Positions 12,600 through 21,789 of a DNA stretch of 64,000 nucleotides are shown piece after piece; position 1 is the first letter of the stretch; each line of letters starts with the position of its first letter. Source of the stretch: Ceratopteris richardii (lineage: Eukaryota; Streptophyta; Polypodiopsida; Polypodiales; Pteridaceae); NCBI GenBank assembly GCA_020310875.1, contig CM035441.1, positions 89,862,495 to 89,926,494 on the forward strand, given 5' to 3'. Below the pieces are notes generated by a model. It did no database searches. It worked only from the letters and a program-made list of their open reading frames with translations, and was not told the DNA's origin. A program made the translations under genes and the position numbers.

Positions 12600-13420
12600 C
12601 TAACGAAACTCTTCTGTTCTTCTAGCATCTTCTTCTTGTGCATGGTGCATTCTTTGTAGCAAATGACACACTTGCCATATGGAACACACAAGGCATGGAA
12701 CACCCAAGGCATGGAAAAATATAATTATCAAGCAAGGACAAGCTTCTTTCGATGCACAAGGAAAGGAGGAGGAGTAACAAAAAGTAATGCCTTCAAAGAG
12801 CTTTTTTATTGGTTCTTTAGAAGAAAATTACAAAGGAGCTCATGCCAAATATTGTCATCAAAAGATTAGGACTATGTCTTGACAAAAACATCATGGATCA
12901 ATATCACAAAATGGAAAAGATTACATTCCAAAGGAATCCATAATATTTGCAATGTCTTCTATTTCTTTGAGAAATAGAAATGTATATGTAGGTACATTTC
13001 ATGATGTAATAAGCTTTGAAATGAAATTTATATGCAATGTCTTTTTTGAATCTTCTAAATGAACTTGAAATTGGCAAATCTGCCATCAAAGAGTTGTTTC
13101 ATTGATTCTTGTGAAGACAATTACAAAAGAGCTCATGCAAAAGAGAAAAACAAAAAAAGGTGACATGCTTCATATTTGCAATATCTTGTATATCTTTGGG
13201 CAATAAATATGTGTATCTTTGTACATTTCATGAGTAAAGCTTTGAAAAGAACTATATTTAATCCTCCTTGAGTCTTTGAAATGAGCTTGGCTCTAACAAA
13301 TCTCTTCTGTATCTAAGGTACTCTTTTCTCCTGTAGCGAGCAATACTTTGAACATCTGAGACCCCTACAACCATTGCATAGCCTGAGTAAGAAAGGAAGT
13401 AGCCTTCCCTTGAAGCATTG
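12600..13420. repeat. Non-coding stretch with a diverged tandem duplication of about 300 bp
   Basis: The interval 12786-13085 resembles 13087-13290: both contain an AAAGAG...TTCTTT...GAAGA-AATTACAAA-GAGCTCATGC block, then ATATTTGCAATRTCTT and GTACATTTCATGA. No gene is seen. The tail of the minus-strand gene begins at about 13425. Confidence 0.6.
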
Positions 13421-13424
13421 AATC

Positions 13425-15278
13425 CTAGGGCATATCCAAAAATTCCGAATGCAGCTCTTCTTTCAAAAGCAAAAACCTATATGCATTTAAGGGTGTTGAA
13501 GTATAACCCATGTACCTTGAAAGAGTCCGCAAGGAGAATAGTGCAAAATCTAGCTCTTCACTATAGTGCTTATGAATAACACAAAATAATTCTGGGCTCA
13601 ATTTTGGAACATAGTGGATCACTGAATGAATATCCATCTTTGTCTTTCCTTTGTCCTCTATGATTTTCCTTGTTCCCTTCCTCCTACCAAGATATTTTTC
13701 TTCATCCAATATTGATAACTATTGAAAAAAAAAATTGAGGTAAAAAACAGACAAACAAAATCATAGAAGTAACTGGAAATGCAAACAAAAGCAAAGCATG
13801 AGACATGACCGGTTCAAGCAATTAGGGTCATTAGAGAATATTGAATAGGCCAGATTGCTTGCATCTGTCGTGTTCAATTATTCACCCTCAAACTTTATAC
13901 AAACATATAACTAAAGATGAAAGTAGTATTTTTACACACAATTATATGTTTATTATCAATGTTGCATGCAACTCACATATATAACCAATTCAAGCAATTA
14001 GGGTCATTAGAGAATATCAAATGGGCCAACTCGCTTGCATCGGTCATGTTCAATTATTCACCCTAAACTTTATACAAACATATAATAAATGTTGAACATA
14101 GCGCTTTTACACTTAAGTAGATGTTTATTATCAATCCTGCATCAAAGTCATAGACACGACTAATCCAAGCTATTAGACTCATCGGATATTCTCTGATGAC
14201 CCTAATCGCTTGAATCAGTCACCTGTAACAAAAATTTGTTTTACATACCTTTACCTCTTTTGAATCAGTAGATATAGTTCCTTTGTCCTCAGCAACGTCC
14301 AAAAATGAATAGCCACGCCCAAATGAGTATATACCAAGATCCTTCTGATGCTAATCAAAGTCTTCATCAACAACTATTGGCTTCTCCAAAAATGCTCTTT
14401 CAAAGCATCTTGAAAGAGCTTATGATGAACTTTTGAATTCTTCATTTGACAATGCTAAATCTAGATGCTGAAATTCTTCTTTTCTTTCTCCCTTCTCATT
14501 GAAATCTCCTTGCAACTTCTTCTGACTCAGCTATAAGAGCAAGGCAGTAGTCTTCCCTTAGGTTCAAGAGCTCCTAAATGTAAAACACTTGAATAAATTC
14601 CTTTCTAGAGATGAAATAAAATGGTAAATTTGGGAGAAGAAGGGACCTCAGAAACTTTCACATCTTTATTTGGCTCCCTTATTACAGTCTCTACTTTAAA
14701 AGTAGCAACATCAAAATTCTTGATCTGGTCTTCTTCTGCTTGGAGACGGATCTCTTCAACAATCTCCATGACATCTTTCATACTTTTTGAGCTTCCCTCA
14801 AGTGCCAGCTCAAGGAATGGCTCTTTCTCTTCAAGATGAACACATTCTTCCTCGTCATTTGACATGTGATCAAGCCATATCATGAAACCAATACTCAAGG
14901 GGATCAAAGAGCGATCCATTTTCATGCTCTAGGCATACATTTAGGTTTCCTGGTCAAGGGGATATAGGCTTTTCCAGAAACAATAAGCTCCTTTCCATTG
15001 ACCAAACCTAGGAAGCTCTCCCACTCATCCCTCAAAAAGGTTTTTGTTTTCTCCAAAAGTACTTCAAAATCTATGTTGGGATTGAATAACCTCATTGCAT
15101 CTGGAAAATAATCCACTTTTAAACCCTGTTGAACCATGAAATCGAGTTGTTTGTCAGATGCAAAAACACTTAGGATCACATTCTTTTCCTCCATCTCAAT
15201 TCTAGTTATTCTAGTGTGCCCTATTAAAGAACACGACTGATGCAAGCACAATAAGCTAGTCAAAGGCCGGTCAAACAT
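13425..15278 (-). pseudogene. Divergent partner gene, minus strand, unrecognised
   Basis: Upstream exon material is at 15278-14922. The best start is MEEKNVILSV at 15194, with an earlier in-frame ATG at 15278. It is followed after a stop by an acidic, helical stretch (14925-14605, LALEGSSKSMKDVMEIVEEI). A last block at 13725-13425 begins after a clean acceptor (TTTTTTTTTCAATAG) and is rich in K, R and L. A TATA box lies about 190 bp upstream of MEEKN. The region between blocks contains palindromic repeats (13805-14225), so it may be intronic. At least one stop interrupts the reading frame. No domain is recognised. It shares a probable bidirectional promoter with the H3-like/Ulp1 gene. Confidence 0.5.
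13805..14225. repeat. Three dispersed palindromic (hairpin) repeats, family GATTAGGG/CCCTAATC
   Basis: Copies lie at about 13807-13872, 13983-14048 and 14154-14222. Each has arms related to GACTGATCCAAGCGATTAGGG and its reverse complement, with a loop of about 20 nt. The first two copies are followed by the same CAATTATTCACCCT segment and share about 170-bp spacing. Four more copies lie on the other side of the promoter at 15755-16190. Confidence 0.75.
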
Positions 15279-15385
15279 GTCTTATCACTTGTATAGGTCA
15301 TATCGGGTATGAAGCACAAGTAGGAAGGGTGATGAAGAAAGAAATTCCATGAATGGTGAAAGTGTGAAATGGTGAAGGGGACTGG

Positions 15386-15393
15386 TATTTATA
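15386..15393 (-). promoter_or_regulatory. TATA box of the minus-strand gene
   Basis: TATAAATA on the minus strand, in a GC-richer context, about 110 bp upstream of the first in-frame ATG (15278). The 200 bp above it (15400-15600) contain short direct repeats of GATGACAT and GCCACATG-like motifs between the two divergent genes. Confidence 0.55.
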
Positions 15394-15601
15394 GTCGAGG
15401 AGGACCTGTAATTGTCACATGATGTGGACAAATCAAGCAGTGCCACATGGCAAACATACATTAGGAGTCACAACAGGTAGATGACATAGTCCACTCAAAT
15501 GATGTCATGTGGCATTGTATGTTGGGATTGGCAACAACTAGATGACATGGACCAATGAGAGGTTGCCACATATCACCATTGGTCATCTCATTCCATAGAC
15601 C

Positions 15602-15608
15602 TATTTAA
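15602..15608 (+). promoter_or_regulatory. Possible TATA box of the plus-strand H3-like/Ulp1 gene
   Basis: TATTTAA followed by a CT-rich leader. It lies about 200 bp from the opposite-facing TATAAATA, giving a compact divergent promoter. A strong acceptor (TTTTTTTTATGCAG, ending 16279) just before the start codon implies a leader intron that contains the hairpin repeats. Confidence 0.35.
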
Positions 15609-15754
15609 GCTTCTCTATCCATATTTTTTTTCATTTTTTTGTGAGCTTTTTGCTAGCGTCGACTTGCCATTGCCTTTGAGTTTTTTTGTGCTTTTCAAAT
15701 CTTACCATAGACCACATTTTGTGTGAGGTATGATGGATCATAAGAGCTTGTACA

Positions 15755-16190
15755 TGACTGATCCAAGCGATTAGGGGCATTGGGAAGTTTCGGATGCCCC
15801 TAATCACTTGGATCAGTTATCATAATCAACCATTTTAGAACAGGACCGATACAAGCGATTAGGGACATCCGGGGATTTTCAGATGACCCTAATCCATTGC
15901 ATCCGTCATGTTTCCTCAGTACTTTGAGAAAGGGTTTTGAAATTAGTTTTTTTTTAATTTTTATATTTATTCCTTTATCAACCATTTACAGTAGACATCC
16001 GGGGATTTCTAGATGACCCTAATCGTTTCCATCGATCGTGTCTCTTGATTGCTTTGTGAAAGGCTCTTTAGATTAATTTTTTTTCTTTCTAAATTTCATC
16101 TATAATCAACCGTTTTCCAACATGACTGGTACAAGTGATTAGGGACATCAAGGATCTCCGGATGACCCTAATCGCTTGCATCAATCGTCT
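15755..16190. repeat. Four palindromic repeats in the leader or intron of the plus-strand gene
   Basis: Copies lie at 15757-15817, 15840-15908, 15990-16045 (partial) and 16121-16188. The best has 24-bp arms (ACTGATCCAAGCGATTAGGG and CAT on the left) with one mismatch and a 13-nt loop. Between copies a shared segment (CTTTGTGAAAG followed by AGATTAGTT-like sequence) repeats with about 150-bp period. The transcript of this region would form a row of stable stem-loops. Confidence 0.8.
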
Positions 16191-16282
16191 TTCTTGAGTG
16201 CTTTGTGAAAGTTTTTTCAGATTAGTTATCTTGGTTTATAAATTTCTTCTAATCTTTAAACTCTGTTTTTTTTATGCAGCTT

Positions 16283-18063
16283 ATGGCTAGGAGAAAGAAG
16301 ACAACAAAGAAGTTGTATGCTCAAGATCAAGAGCAAAATTGCCAAAATCAGGATGATAAGGGACTTTCTCCCCAGACAACTAGTCGAGTCCCTGGTACAT
16401 TAGAGAAGTCTTGAGAAAAAGGGTCCGCTACCACGTTAAGTCTTTGAAAGAGATAAGAAGGGCTCAAAAGTTAGTGGGACTCATTATCCCCAGAGTTCCT
16501 TTCATGAGAGTTGTCAAACAAATTTCAGCAAATCTTTGTTCCATGATGAAGACCACATCCTTCGTAAATGTGAAATAGCAAATGCAAGCTCTTCTATGCT
16601 TGCAAGAAGCTAGAGAAAACTTTGCAATCAAATTCATGAATGATGCTTACTTATGTGCACGTCATTGTCACAGGGTAACATTGATGGCAAAAGATTATGT
16701 GATTGTATCAAGGCTCAGATATAAGATTGATAAGTTTATTTTGCCTATTGAGAACCATGATCAAAAGTTCTTTGTTATTCTCAATATACATCCAACATGA
16801 GCACCTAAGTCATCACTTTTAATTGAAGAGGTCCACCCTCACGTTCCTCATGATCATAAAACAAGAAATTTAGAAAATTGTGAGGAGCAAAAGAAAAATC
16901 CGCGTTTATTGTCAAAGGAAAATGTTATCATGAACCAAATTCAGAAGCTATACAAAAGGGAAATAAATAACTTCTTAAAAACAGAGATGGGCAGGTGATA
17001 GTAAATGCTGCAATGTCATGGCAAGAGGAATATATGCTTGATATAAGACCAGAAGACAACAAAATGCTGAGAGACTTCAATGTTGAAATATTTGATAGTG
17101 TAGTCAATATTGCACTTAGGTATTATCTACAACCCATAAAATGCTCATGTTTTCCTTAGTTTAGTATTTCTTAAATTGAATTTATATTTCTTAAATTCTA
17201 GGCTCCTTTTGAAACAATGTGAGGAAGCAGTTTCAAGAAATTTTTTCATTATAGATCCTCTTGTGACTTAGTGCTTTTTGTATAAGCAAGGAGATGTGAA
17301 AATCTTTCTTAATAATTTTATAGAAGGGGTAGAATATATTATCTACCCCTATATTGAGAAGTAAGTATTCATCTTCATTTTGAAATAAGTAACATTCTTT
17401 TTAATAGAGAAGCTATTTTTACATGCTAGTCATTGTCAGGGGCCACTAGAGTCTTCTTATCATTGACTTCAATGAATATCAAGCACTTTTCATGAATTCC
17501 CTCCAATCACAATATCGAAATTGCAAAGTGTAAGTCTTGCCTTACATTTTGGTGTTCTATTTTAAAGCTTTGCCATCCATTTTGAAATCAAGTTTACCTT
17601 GGAATATTGCTAAGCTTCTCAAAATACATATTGATGAGAAGTTTCTTGGAACTCCTAAATTGAATGAAGAGAAAAGGTTTGGATACATTCAAATACATGT
17701 GCCATTACAGAAAGATAGCACCTCATGTTGCTTGAGGGTGATTGCAAATGCAGTAAGGTTCTTGGAAAGAAGGTTTTACAGTCCTAAGTTAAACTTCTGA
17801 TGAGACTATCGAGATGCATGGGTCATCTTGATCATGGACAGAGCAATAAATGCCATTATGAAACATGCAATATGCCCTTATGATCCTGACTCACCTCCAC
17901 CACCACCACTAGATAAAAACAAGTCTAAAGAAAATAAAAAAGGGTTTCCTATTTAGTCCCATTGAAGCACAGCCCAAAGAATAAGAGTAGAGGTCAGGGA
18001 TCCAAAAAGGGCCACAAGGATCACAAAGGTCGGGGATCCAAAAAGGAAAGAAAAGAAGGGTGA
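16283..18063 (+). pseudogene. Histone H3/CENH3-like fold fused to Ulp1-type (C48) cysteine protease
   Basis: The start MARRKKTTKK follows a splice acceptor. A basic tail of about 55 residues leads to KEIRRAQKLVGLIIPRVPF and FMRVVKQI, matching H3 alpha-N and alpha-1. QALLCLQEARENFAIKF and RVTLMAKDYVIVSRLR match H3 alpha-2 and alpha-3; the loop before alpha-2 is long and the RVTLM-x-KD block is CENH3-like. The same frame continues into a linker and then Ulp1-type exons: a NFFIIDPL/FLYKQGD block, GH-x-SLLIIDF (catalytic-His region) and VPLQKDSTSC (Q and catalytic Cys), ending in a K/R/G-rich tail. Introns are marked by LR|GTATTA and GAGAA|GTAAGT. About five changes break it: a stop and a one-base shift in the tail, and stops in the histone fold, the linker and the His block. 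The histone call rests on reading, not a search. The fusion is inferred from frame continuity. Confidence 0.65.
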
Positions 18064-18276
18064 AACATTATATTTTTGGGTGTAACATTGTAATCTTATG
18101 TCTAACCAACATATGTTGGAAGATTAACTTATGTACAAATTGTACGTAAATATGCTAGTCTTCATCTAGAACATGGTCATTGTAACTATATTTATATGCC
18201 TTGAGTAATATTATTTTGAATTGATCATCTTGAGAACTAAGCAAACGTGACTTCATTGCATGATTTAATAGACAGG

Positions 18277-18282
18277 TAGATG

Positions 18283-18369
<87 letters not shown>

Positions 18370-18380
18370 GGATGGATAGA
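18277..18380. repeat. (GATA)n microsatellite
   Basis: About 100 bp of nearly perfect TAGA/GATA units just beyond the end of the H3-like/Ulp1 gene. Confidence 0.95.
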
Positions 18381-18499
18381 TAGTTCTCATGTATAGCTAA
18401 TGACCACATTGGATAGACTCAAATACTTAAATTGAAACTAGTTATTGAAAAGTAAAAGGATTGTTCATCTAGAATTTACTTATATGCAAGTTCCTTTAT

Positions 18500-18905
18500 A
18501 ATCATTGCACCATTGAAACCTCATCAAAATGTTGATATTAAACCAAAAAATGCCAATATGAATATAGTCCATAGAAAGCCATAATTGAAGTGATGTAATG
18601 AGTTACATTCTTAGTTACCATTGTGTAAAGGAAAATGAATGGAAGTATGGAAAAATGTTTTAAAAGGGGAGATATATTATGTAAGAATTTCTTGGTTTAT
18701 ATTCTTGAGTCACCTAGAAGTTACTCATGTAAGTTCCTGTATAGTCATTTAACAATATCATCAGAATCTTGAAATTGAACAAAAAAATGCCAATACAAAT
18801 ATAGTCCATAAAAAGACATAATTGAAGTGATGTAATGATTCACATTCTTAGTCACCATCCTCCAAAGAAAAATCAATGGAAGTATGAATAAAACCTTCTT
18901 AAAAA
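18500..18905. repeat. Diverged two-copy tandem repeat, period about 239 bp
   Basis: AAATGCCAATATGAATATAG at 18547 recurs with a few changes at 18786. The flanking parts also match (AATTGAAGTGATGTAATGA, ATTCTTAGTYACCAT, and an AATGGAAGTATG segment). No coding signal is seen. Confidence 0.75.
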
Positions 18906-18965
18906 AGGGGATATACTCAATCAACTTTTTTTAGACTTGTTACAATCTTATGGGTTGGAACTTGA

Positions 18966-19929
18966 TCACTTCAATGGTAGGCAAGTTATGCAAGATAATG
19001 TTTTCTTTGATCTAATGTTAACTATTGGATCATCAATTGAGAATCTGAATCGTGATGATACCTCATCAACGTATTCTAGCAACTCCCTTACATTTCTAAG
19101 TTTCGAATTTGTAGTGACAATTATTTTCCTAGATTGAAAATCCGGATGAATAAATACTTCTAACTCAAATTTCAGACAGATCTCCTTTGAGTCTAAGGCT
19201 ATCAAGAGTCCAAGCTTTCTGTTCCACCTTCTGTAGTCATATCCTAGAACCAGAGATTGTCAAGATATATGTTATGAGATTGAAAGAGAACTTGGACTAA
19301 ATATACATAAAATGATGTCATCTAGCTTTTGAACATGTTTTCTATCCCATTCCTCACCTAAAACATCATGAATCTCTGAAACAGAGACTCTCCTATTCAA
19401 CCACATTGATTTTGTCTTCTATAATAACATGTTTTTAAAACATGCTACAGAAAGATGAATAGGCAGAAACCGTTGAATCTTTCCTTCTTGAAATTTGGCT
19501 TGCTGACATTGCCTTTTGGATGTCCAATTTCATTTTTCATAGAAAACTTAAAACTATTGAATGATCAAGAGAGTCCCAATCTAATGAAGAGATGCAAGGA
19601 GCAAGCAAATGTACAAGATTTAAATAAGAGCTCCTCCCTAATGGCACCTGATAATCTGCAAAATGGACAAAAAACCCTATGTTATTACAAAATTGAACAG
19701 ATTTGTCTGCATACATAACTTTTGCATATTCCTTATGAAGAACTCTGAATGTTGTTGTTAAACATTCAATAGGTTGCCACTGCACAATATTGGAAGCAAA
19801 AATATCTGCAATACAAAACCTGTATATTGTTATTTAAAAGCTACTAAAATGATTGAAGAACATTGTAAAACTGCACTTACAGTACGAAGGGAACTGTAGA
19901 AGATTCTCTAGAACATGATCCTTAGCATT
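18966..19929 (-). pseudogene. 3' part of a host-like gene interrupted by the LTR composite
   Basis: Read on the minus strand, the frame enters from the target duplication as NAKDHVLENLLQFPSY and reaches a donor (GTAAGT at 19880-19875). A 75-bp intron ends in TTTGTATTGCAG, and the next exon starts at 19805 with IFASNIVQWQPIECLT. It continues through FRVLHKEYAKVMYADKSVQF and a serine/leucine-rich segment to about 18966. Stops occur in the last third. The 5' part is at 28494-28742. I do not recognise the family; the composition would allow an F-box-like regulator, without real evidence. Removing the inserted element and one target duplication restores a continuous frame at the break. Confidence 0.55.
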
Positions 19930-20082
19930 GTACATGTAATAAAGTAAGTCTATGATCTAGGGATCCGATGGCTTCAGACACATCTGAAATCGGATACCGT
20001 TTGGTCACTCGTCTGTAGGACCAAAGATCTCAAGAGTAGACTCAAGCATAAGTCATGTGCTCTCATATTCAAGTAATCCACT

Positions 20083-20137
20083 TAGCCTAGTGGTTAAGTC
20101 TCATGGTTGTGAAGGAAGAGGTCTTGGGTTCAACTCC
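20083..20137 (+). promoter_or_regulatory. tRNA-like pol III A and B boxes inside LTR A
   Basis: A box TAGCCTAGTGG at 20083-20093 and B box GGTTCAACTCC at 20127-20137, starts 44 bp apart as in tRNA genes and tRNA-derived SINEs. Both fit the consensus perfectly. The same boxes occur in the other two LTR copies (A box at 28097 in LTR C). No complete cloverleaf is claimed. The likely origin is a SINE head carried by the LTR. Confidence 0.7.
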
Positions 20138-20188
20138 CATGGGGAGCATGGGAAGAGGGTTTTGCCCAAAGAGCTCTAGAGCCTTCTA

Positions 20189-20216
20189 ACTCAAGTTAAC
20201 GTGAGTTAACTTGAGT
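20189..20216. repeat. Near-perfect palindrome in the LTR
   Basis: ACTCAAGTTAAC, a GTGA loop, then GTTAACTTGAGT: 12-bp arms without mismatch. It is present in all three LTR copies. Confidence 0.9.
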
Positions 20217-20479
20217 CTAGTGGACTTAACTCAAGAGGTGAGTACAACAACCACTAGTGGACTCTAGTGGAAGGTACTAAAGTAGTGGTCGAGATCACTC
20301 CAACCACTAATAGACTCTAGTGGTGGATATGAAAGGAGTGGAGGAGATTGCACATGCACTTGTGGACTCTAGTTACATTTGTGGTCCTCATTAGTTCAAG
20401 CAGCTATATATACAGGCATAAGGTTGGGAGGAGAGGCATCTCTCAAGCATGTGGTGGTCGTAATTCTTAGGATGTTGCA

Positions 20480-20492
20480 TTGGTATCAGAGC
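20480..20492 (+). other. Primer-binding site of the composite
   Basis: TGGTATCAGAGC, the complement of the plant initiator methionine tRNA 3' end, starts one base after the LTR terminus. Confidence 0.85.
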
Positions 20493-20643
20493 AATTCCCA
20501 AATAGTGATGAATTGAACTCACAACCTCTTGGTTAGAAATGTGATGGGCTAACCACTTGCCCCAAAAGCCATGGTTGAGGATTACTTCCTAATCCTCTCT
20601 CTTAGAGCGTGGTTCAACCATCTCCTACTAGGATTATGTTACA
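20492..20643 (-). mobile_element. Fragment of a second LTR family with its own tRNA-like boxes
   Basis: On the minus strand a polypurine tract (CCAAGGGGGGAAGAA) is followed at 20643 by TGTAACATAATCC, a new LTR start. It contains an A-box-like GGGGCAAGTGG (20553-20563) and a B-box-like GAGTTCAATTC (20510-20520). It is cut at the composite's primer site. A second LTR family with the same internal layout suggests a shared origin. Confidence 0.6.
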
Positions 20644-20665
20644 TTCTTCCCCCCTTGGTCGATCA

Positions 20666-21184
20666 TTGTCCTCAATGATCTACTCTTGTATCCCTCTAGC
20701 CTCGGTGATCAGTCCCTTGAACCCCTAGGTGCCCTTGAATTGATGTCCCTCAACCTCGCACAGTTTCTTGAACCTTGTTCGCAACCTTGGTCTCTTGAAC
20801 CCTTGCTCTCAACCTTGGTGTCTTGAACCTTGTTGTTCGCAACCTTGGTGTCTCGAGCCCTTGTTCTCAACCTTAGTCTTGAACCTTGTTCTCACCCATG
20901 CTTGGTATCTTGAACACTCAATCAAGTGCCACCCAAGGATTCCCAAGGAATTCACACTTCCAAGCTAGCTCATTGGAAAGTTCGTTCCGAGAGCTTTCCA
21001 ACGGTATATTACACGCCTCAATCCGACCTACGGATTGAGAGATACACCCCAATCATTGTAAAGTCCATCCTTGAAACCGACGCGCGCGCCTTCCACAATT
21101 CCTACCCTTTCACATGGTAGAGTGCCCAAGCGCCTTTTTTAGAGGCCATTGGATCATTCCACCTTGCCCAAGCCTACTTCCTAT
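20666..21184. other. Internal spacer between two inward-facing primer sites
   Basis: Non-coding, with repeats of a CAACCTTGGTNTCTTGAACC type at 20775-20890. On the minus strand it reads as the interior between the primer site of LTR B and the polypurine tract at 20644-20665. No protein is recognised. Confidence 0.6.
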
Positions 21185-21197
21185 GCTCTGATACCAA

Positions 21198-21742
21198 TGC
21201 AACATCCTAAGAATTACGACCACCACATGCTTGAGAGATGCCTCTCCTCCCAACCTTATGCCTGTATATATAGCTGCTTGAACTAATGAGGACCACAAAT
21301 GTAACTAGAGTCCACAAGTGCATGTGCAATCTCCTCCACTCCTTTCATATCCACCACTAGAGTCTATTAGTGGTTGGAGTGATCTCGACCACTACTTTAG
21401 TACCTTCCACTAGAGTCCACTAGTGGTTGTTGTACTCACCTCTTGAGTTAAGTCCACTGGACTCAAGTTAACTCACGTTAACTTGAGTTAGAAGGCTCTA
21501 GAGCTCTTTGGGCAAAACCCTCTTCCCATGCTCCCCATGGGAGTTGAACCCAAGACCTCTTCCTTCACAACCATGAGACTTAACCACTAGGCTAAGTGGA
21601 TTACTTGAATATGAGAGCACATGACTTATGCTTGAGTCTACTCTTGAGATCTTTGGTCCTACAGACGAGTGACCAAACGGTATCCGATTTCAGATCTGTC
21701 TGAAGCTATCGGATCCCTAGATCATAGACTTACTTTATTACA
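21198..21742 (-). repeat. LTR B, inverted third copy inside the composite
   Basis: 545 bp, the reverse complement of LTR A with very few differences. On the minus strand it is preceded by a polypurine tract (AAGGGGGGAAGAA at 21743-21757) and followed by a primer site (21186-21197). It therefore has interior sequence on both sides, as in a one-LTR circle or a tandem-element junction. Confidence 0.9.
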
Positions 21743-21789
21743 TTCTTCCCCCCTTGGGAAAGATTTTCGTCCTCGAAAATAGAGCTAAA

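Larger units (their letters stand above)
19935..20479 (+). repeat. LTR A (5' LTR) of the composite
   Basis: 545 bp, TGTAATAAAG to GATGTTGCA. It holds a tRNA-like segment (20083-20137), a 12+12 bp palindrome (20189-20216) and a TATA-like TATATATA (20405-20412) about 70 bp before its end. It differs from the other two copies at only a handful of positions by eye. Confidence 0.9.

Noticed and set aside
20083-20160. A functional tRNA gene in the LTR
   Set aside because: A and B boxes are good, but a full acceptor stem and cloverleaf could not be drawn, and the segment is repeated as part of each LTR. A SINE-like head is the better reading.
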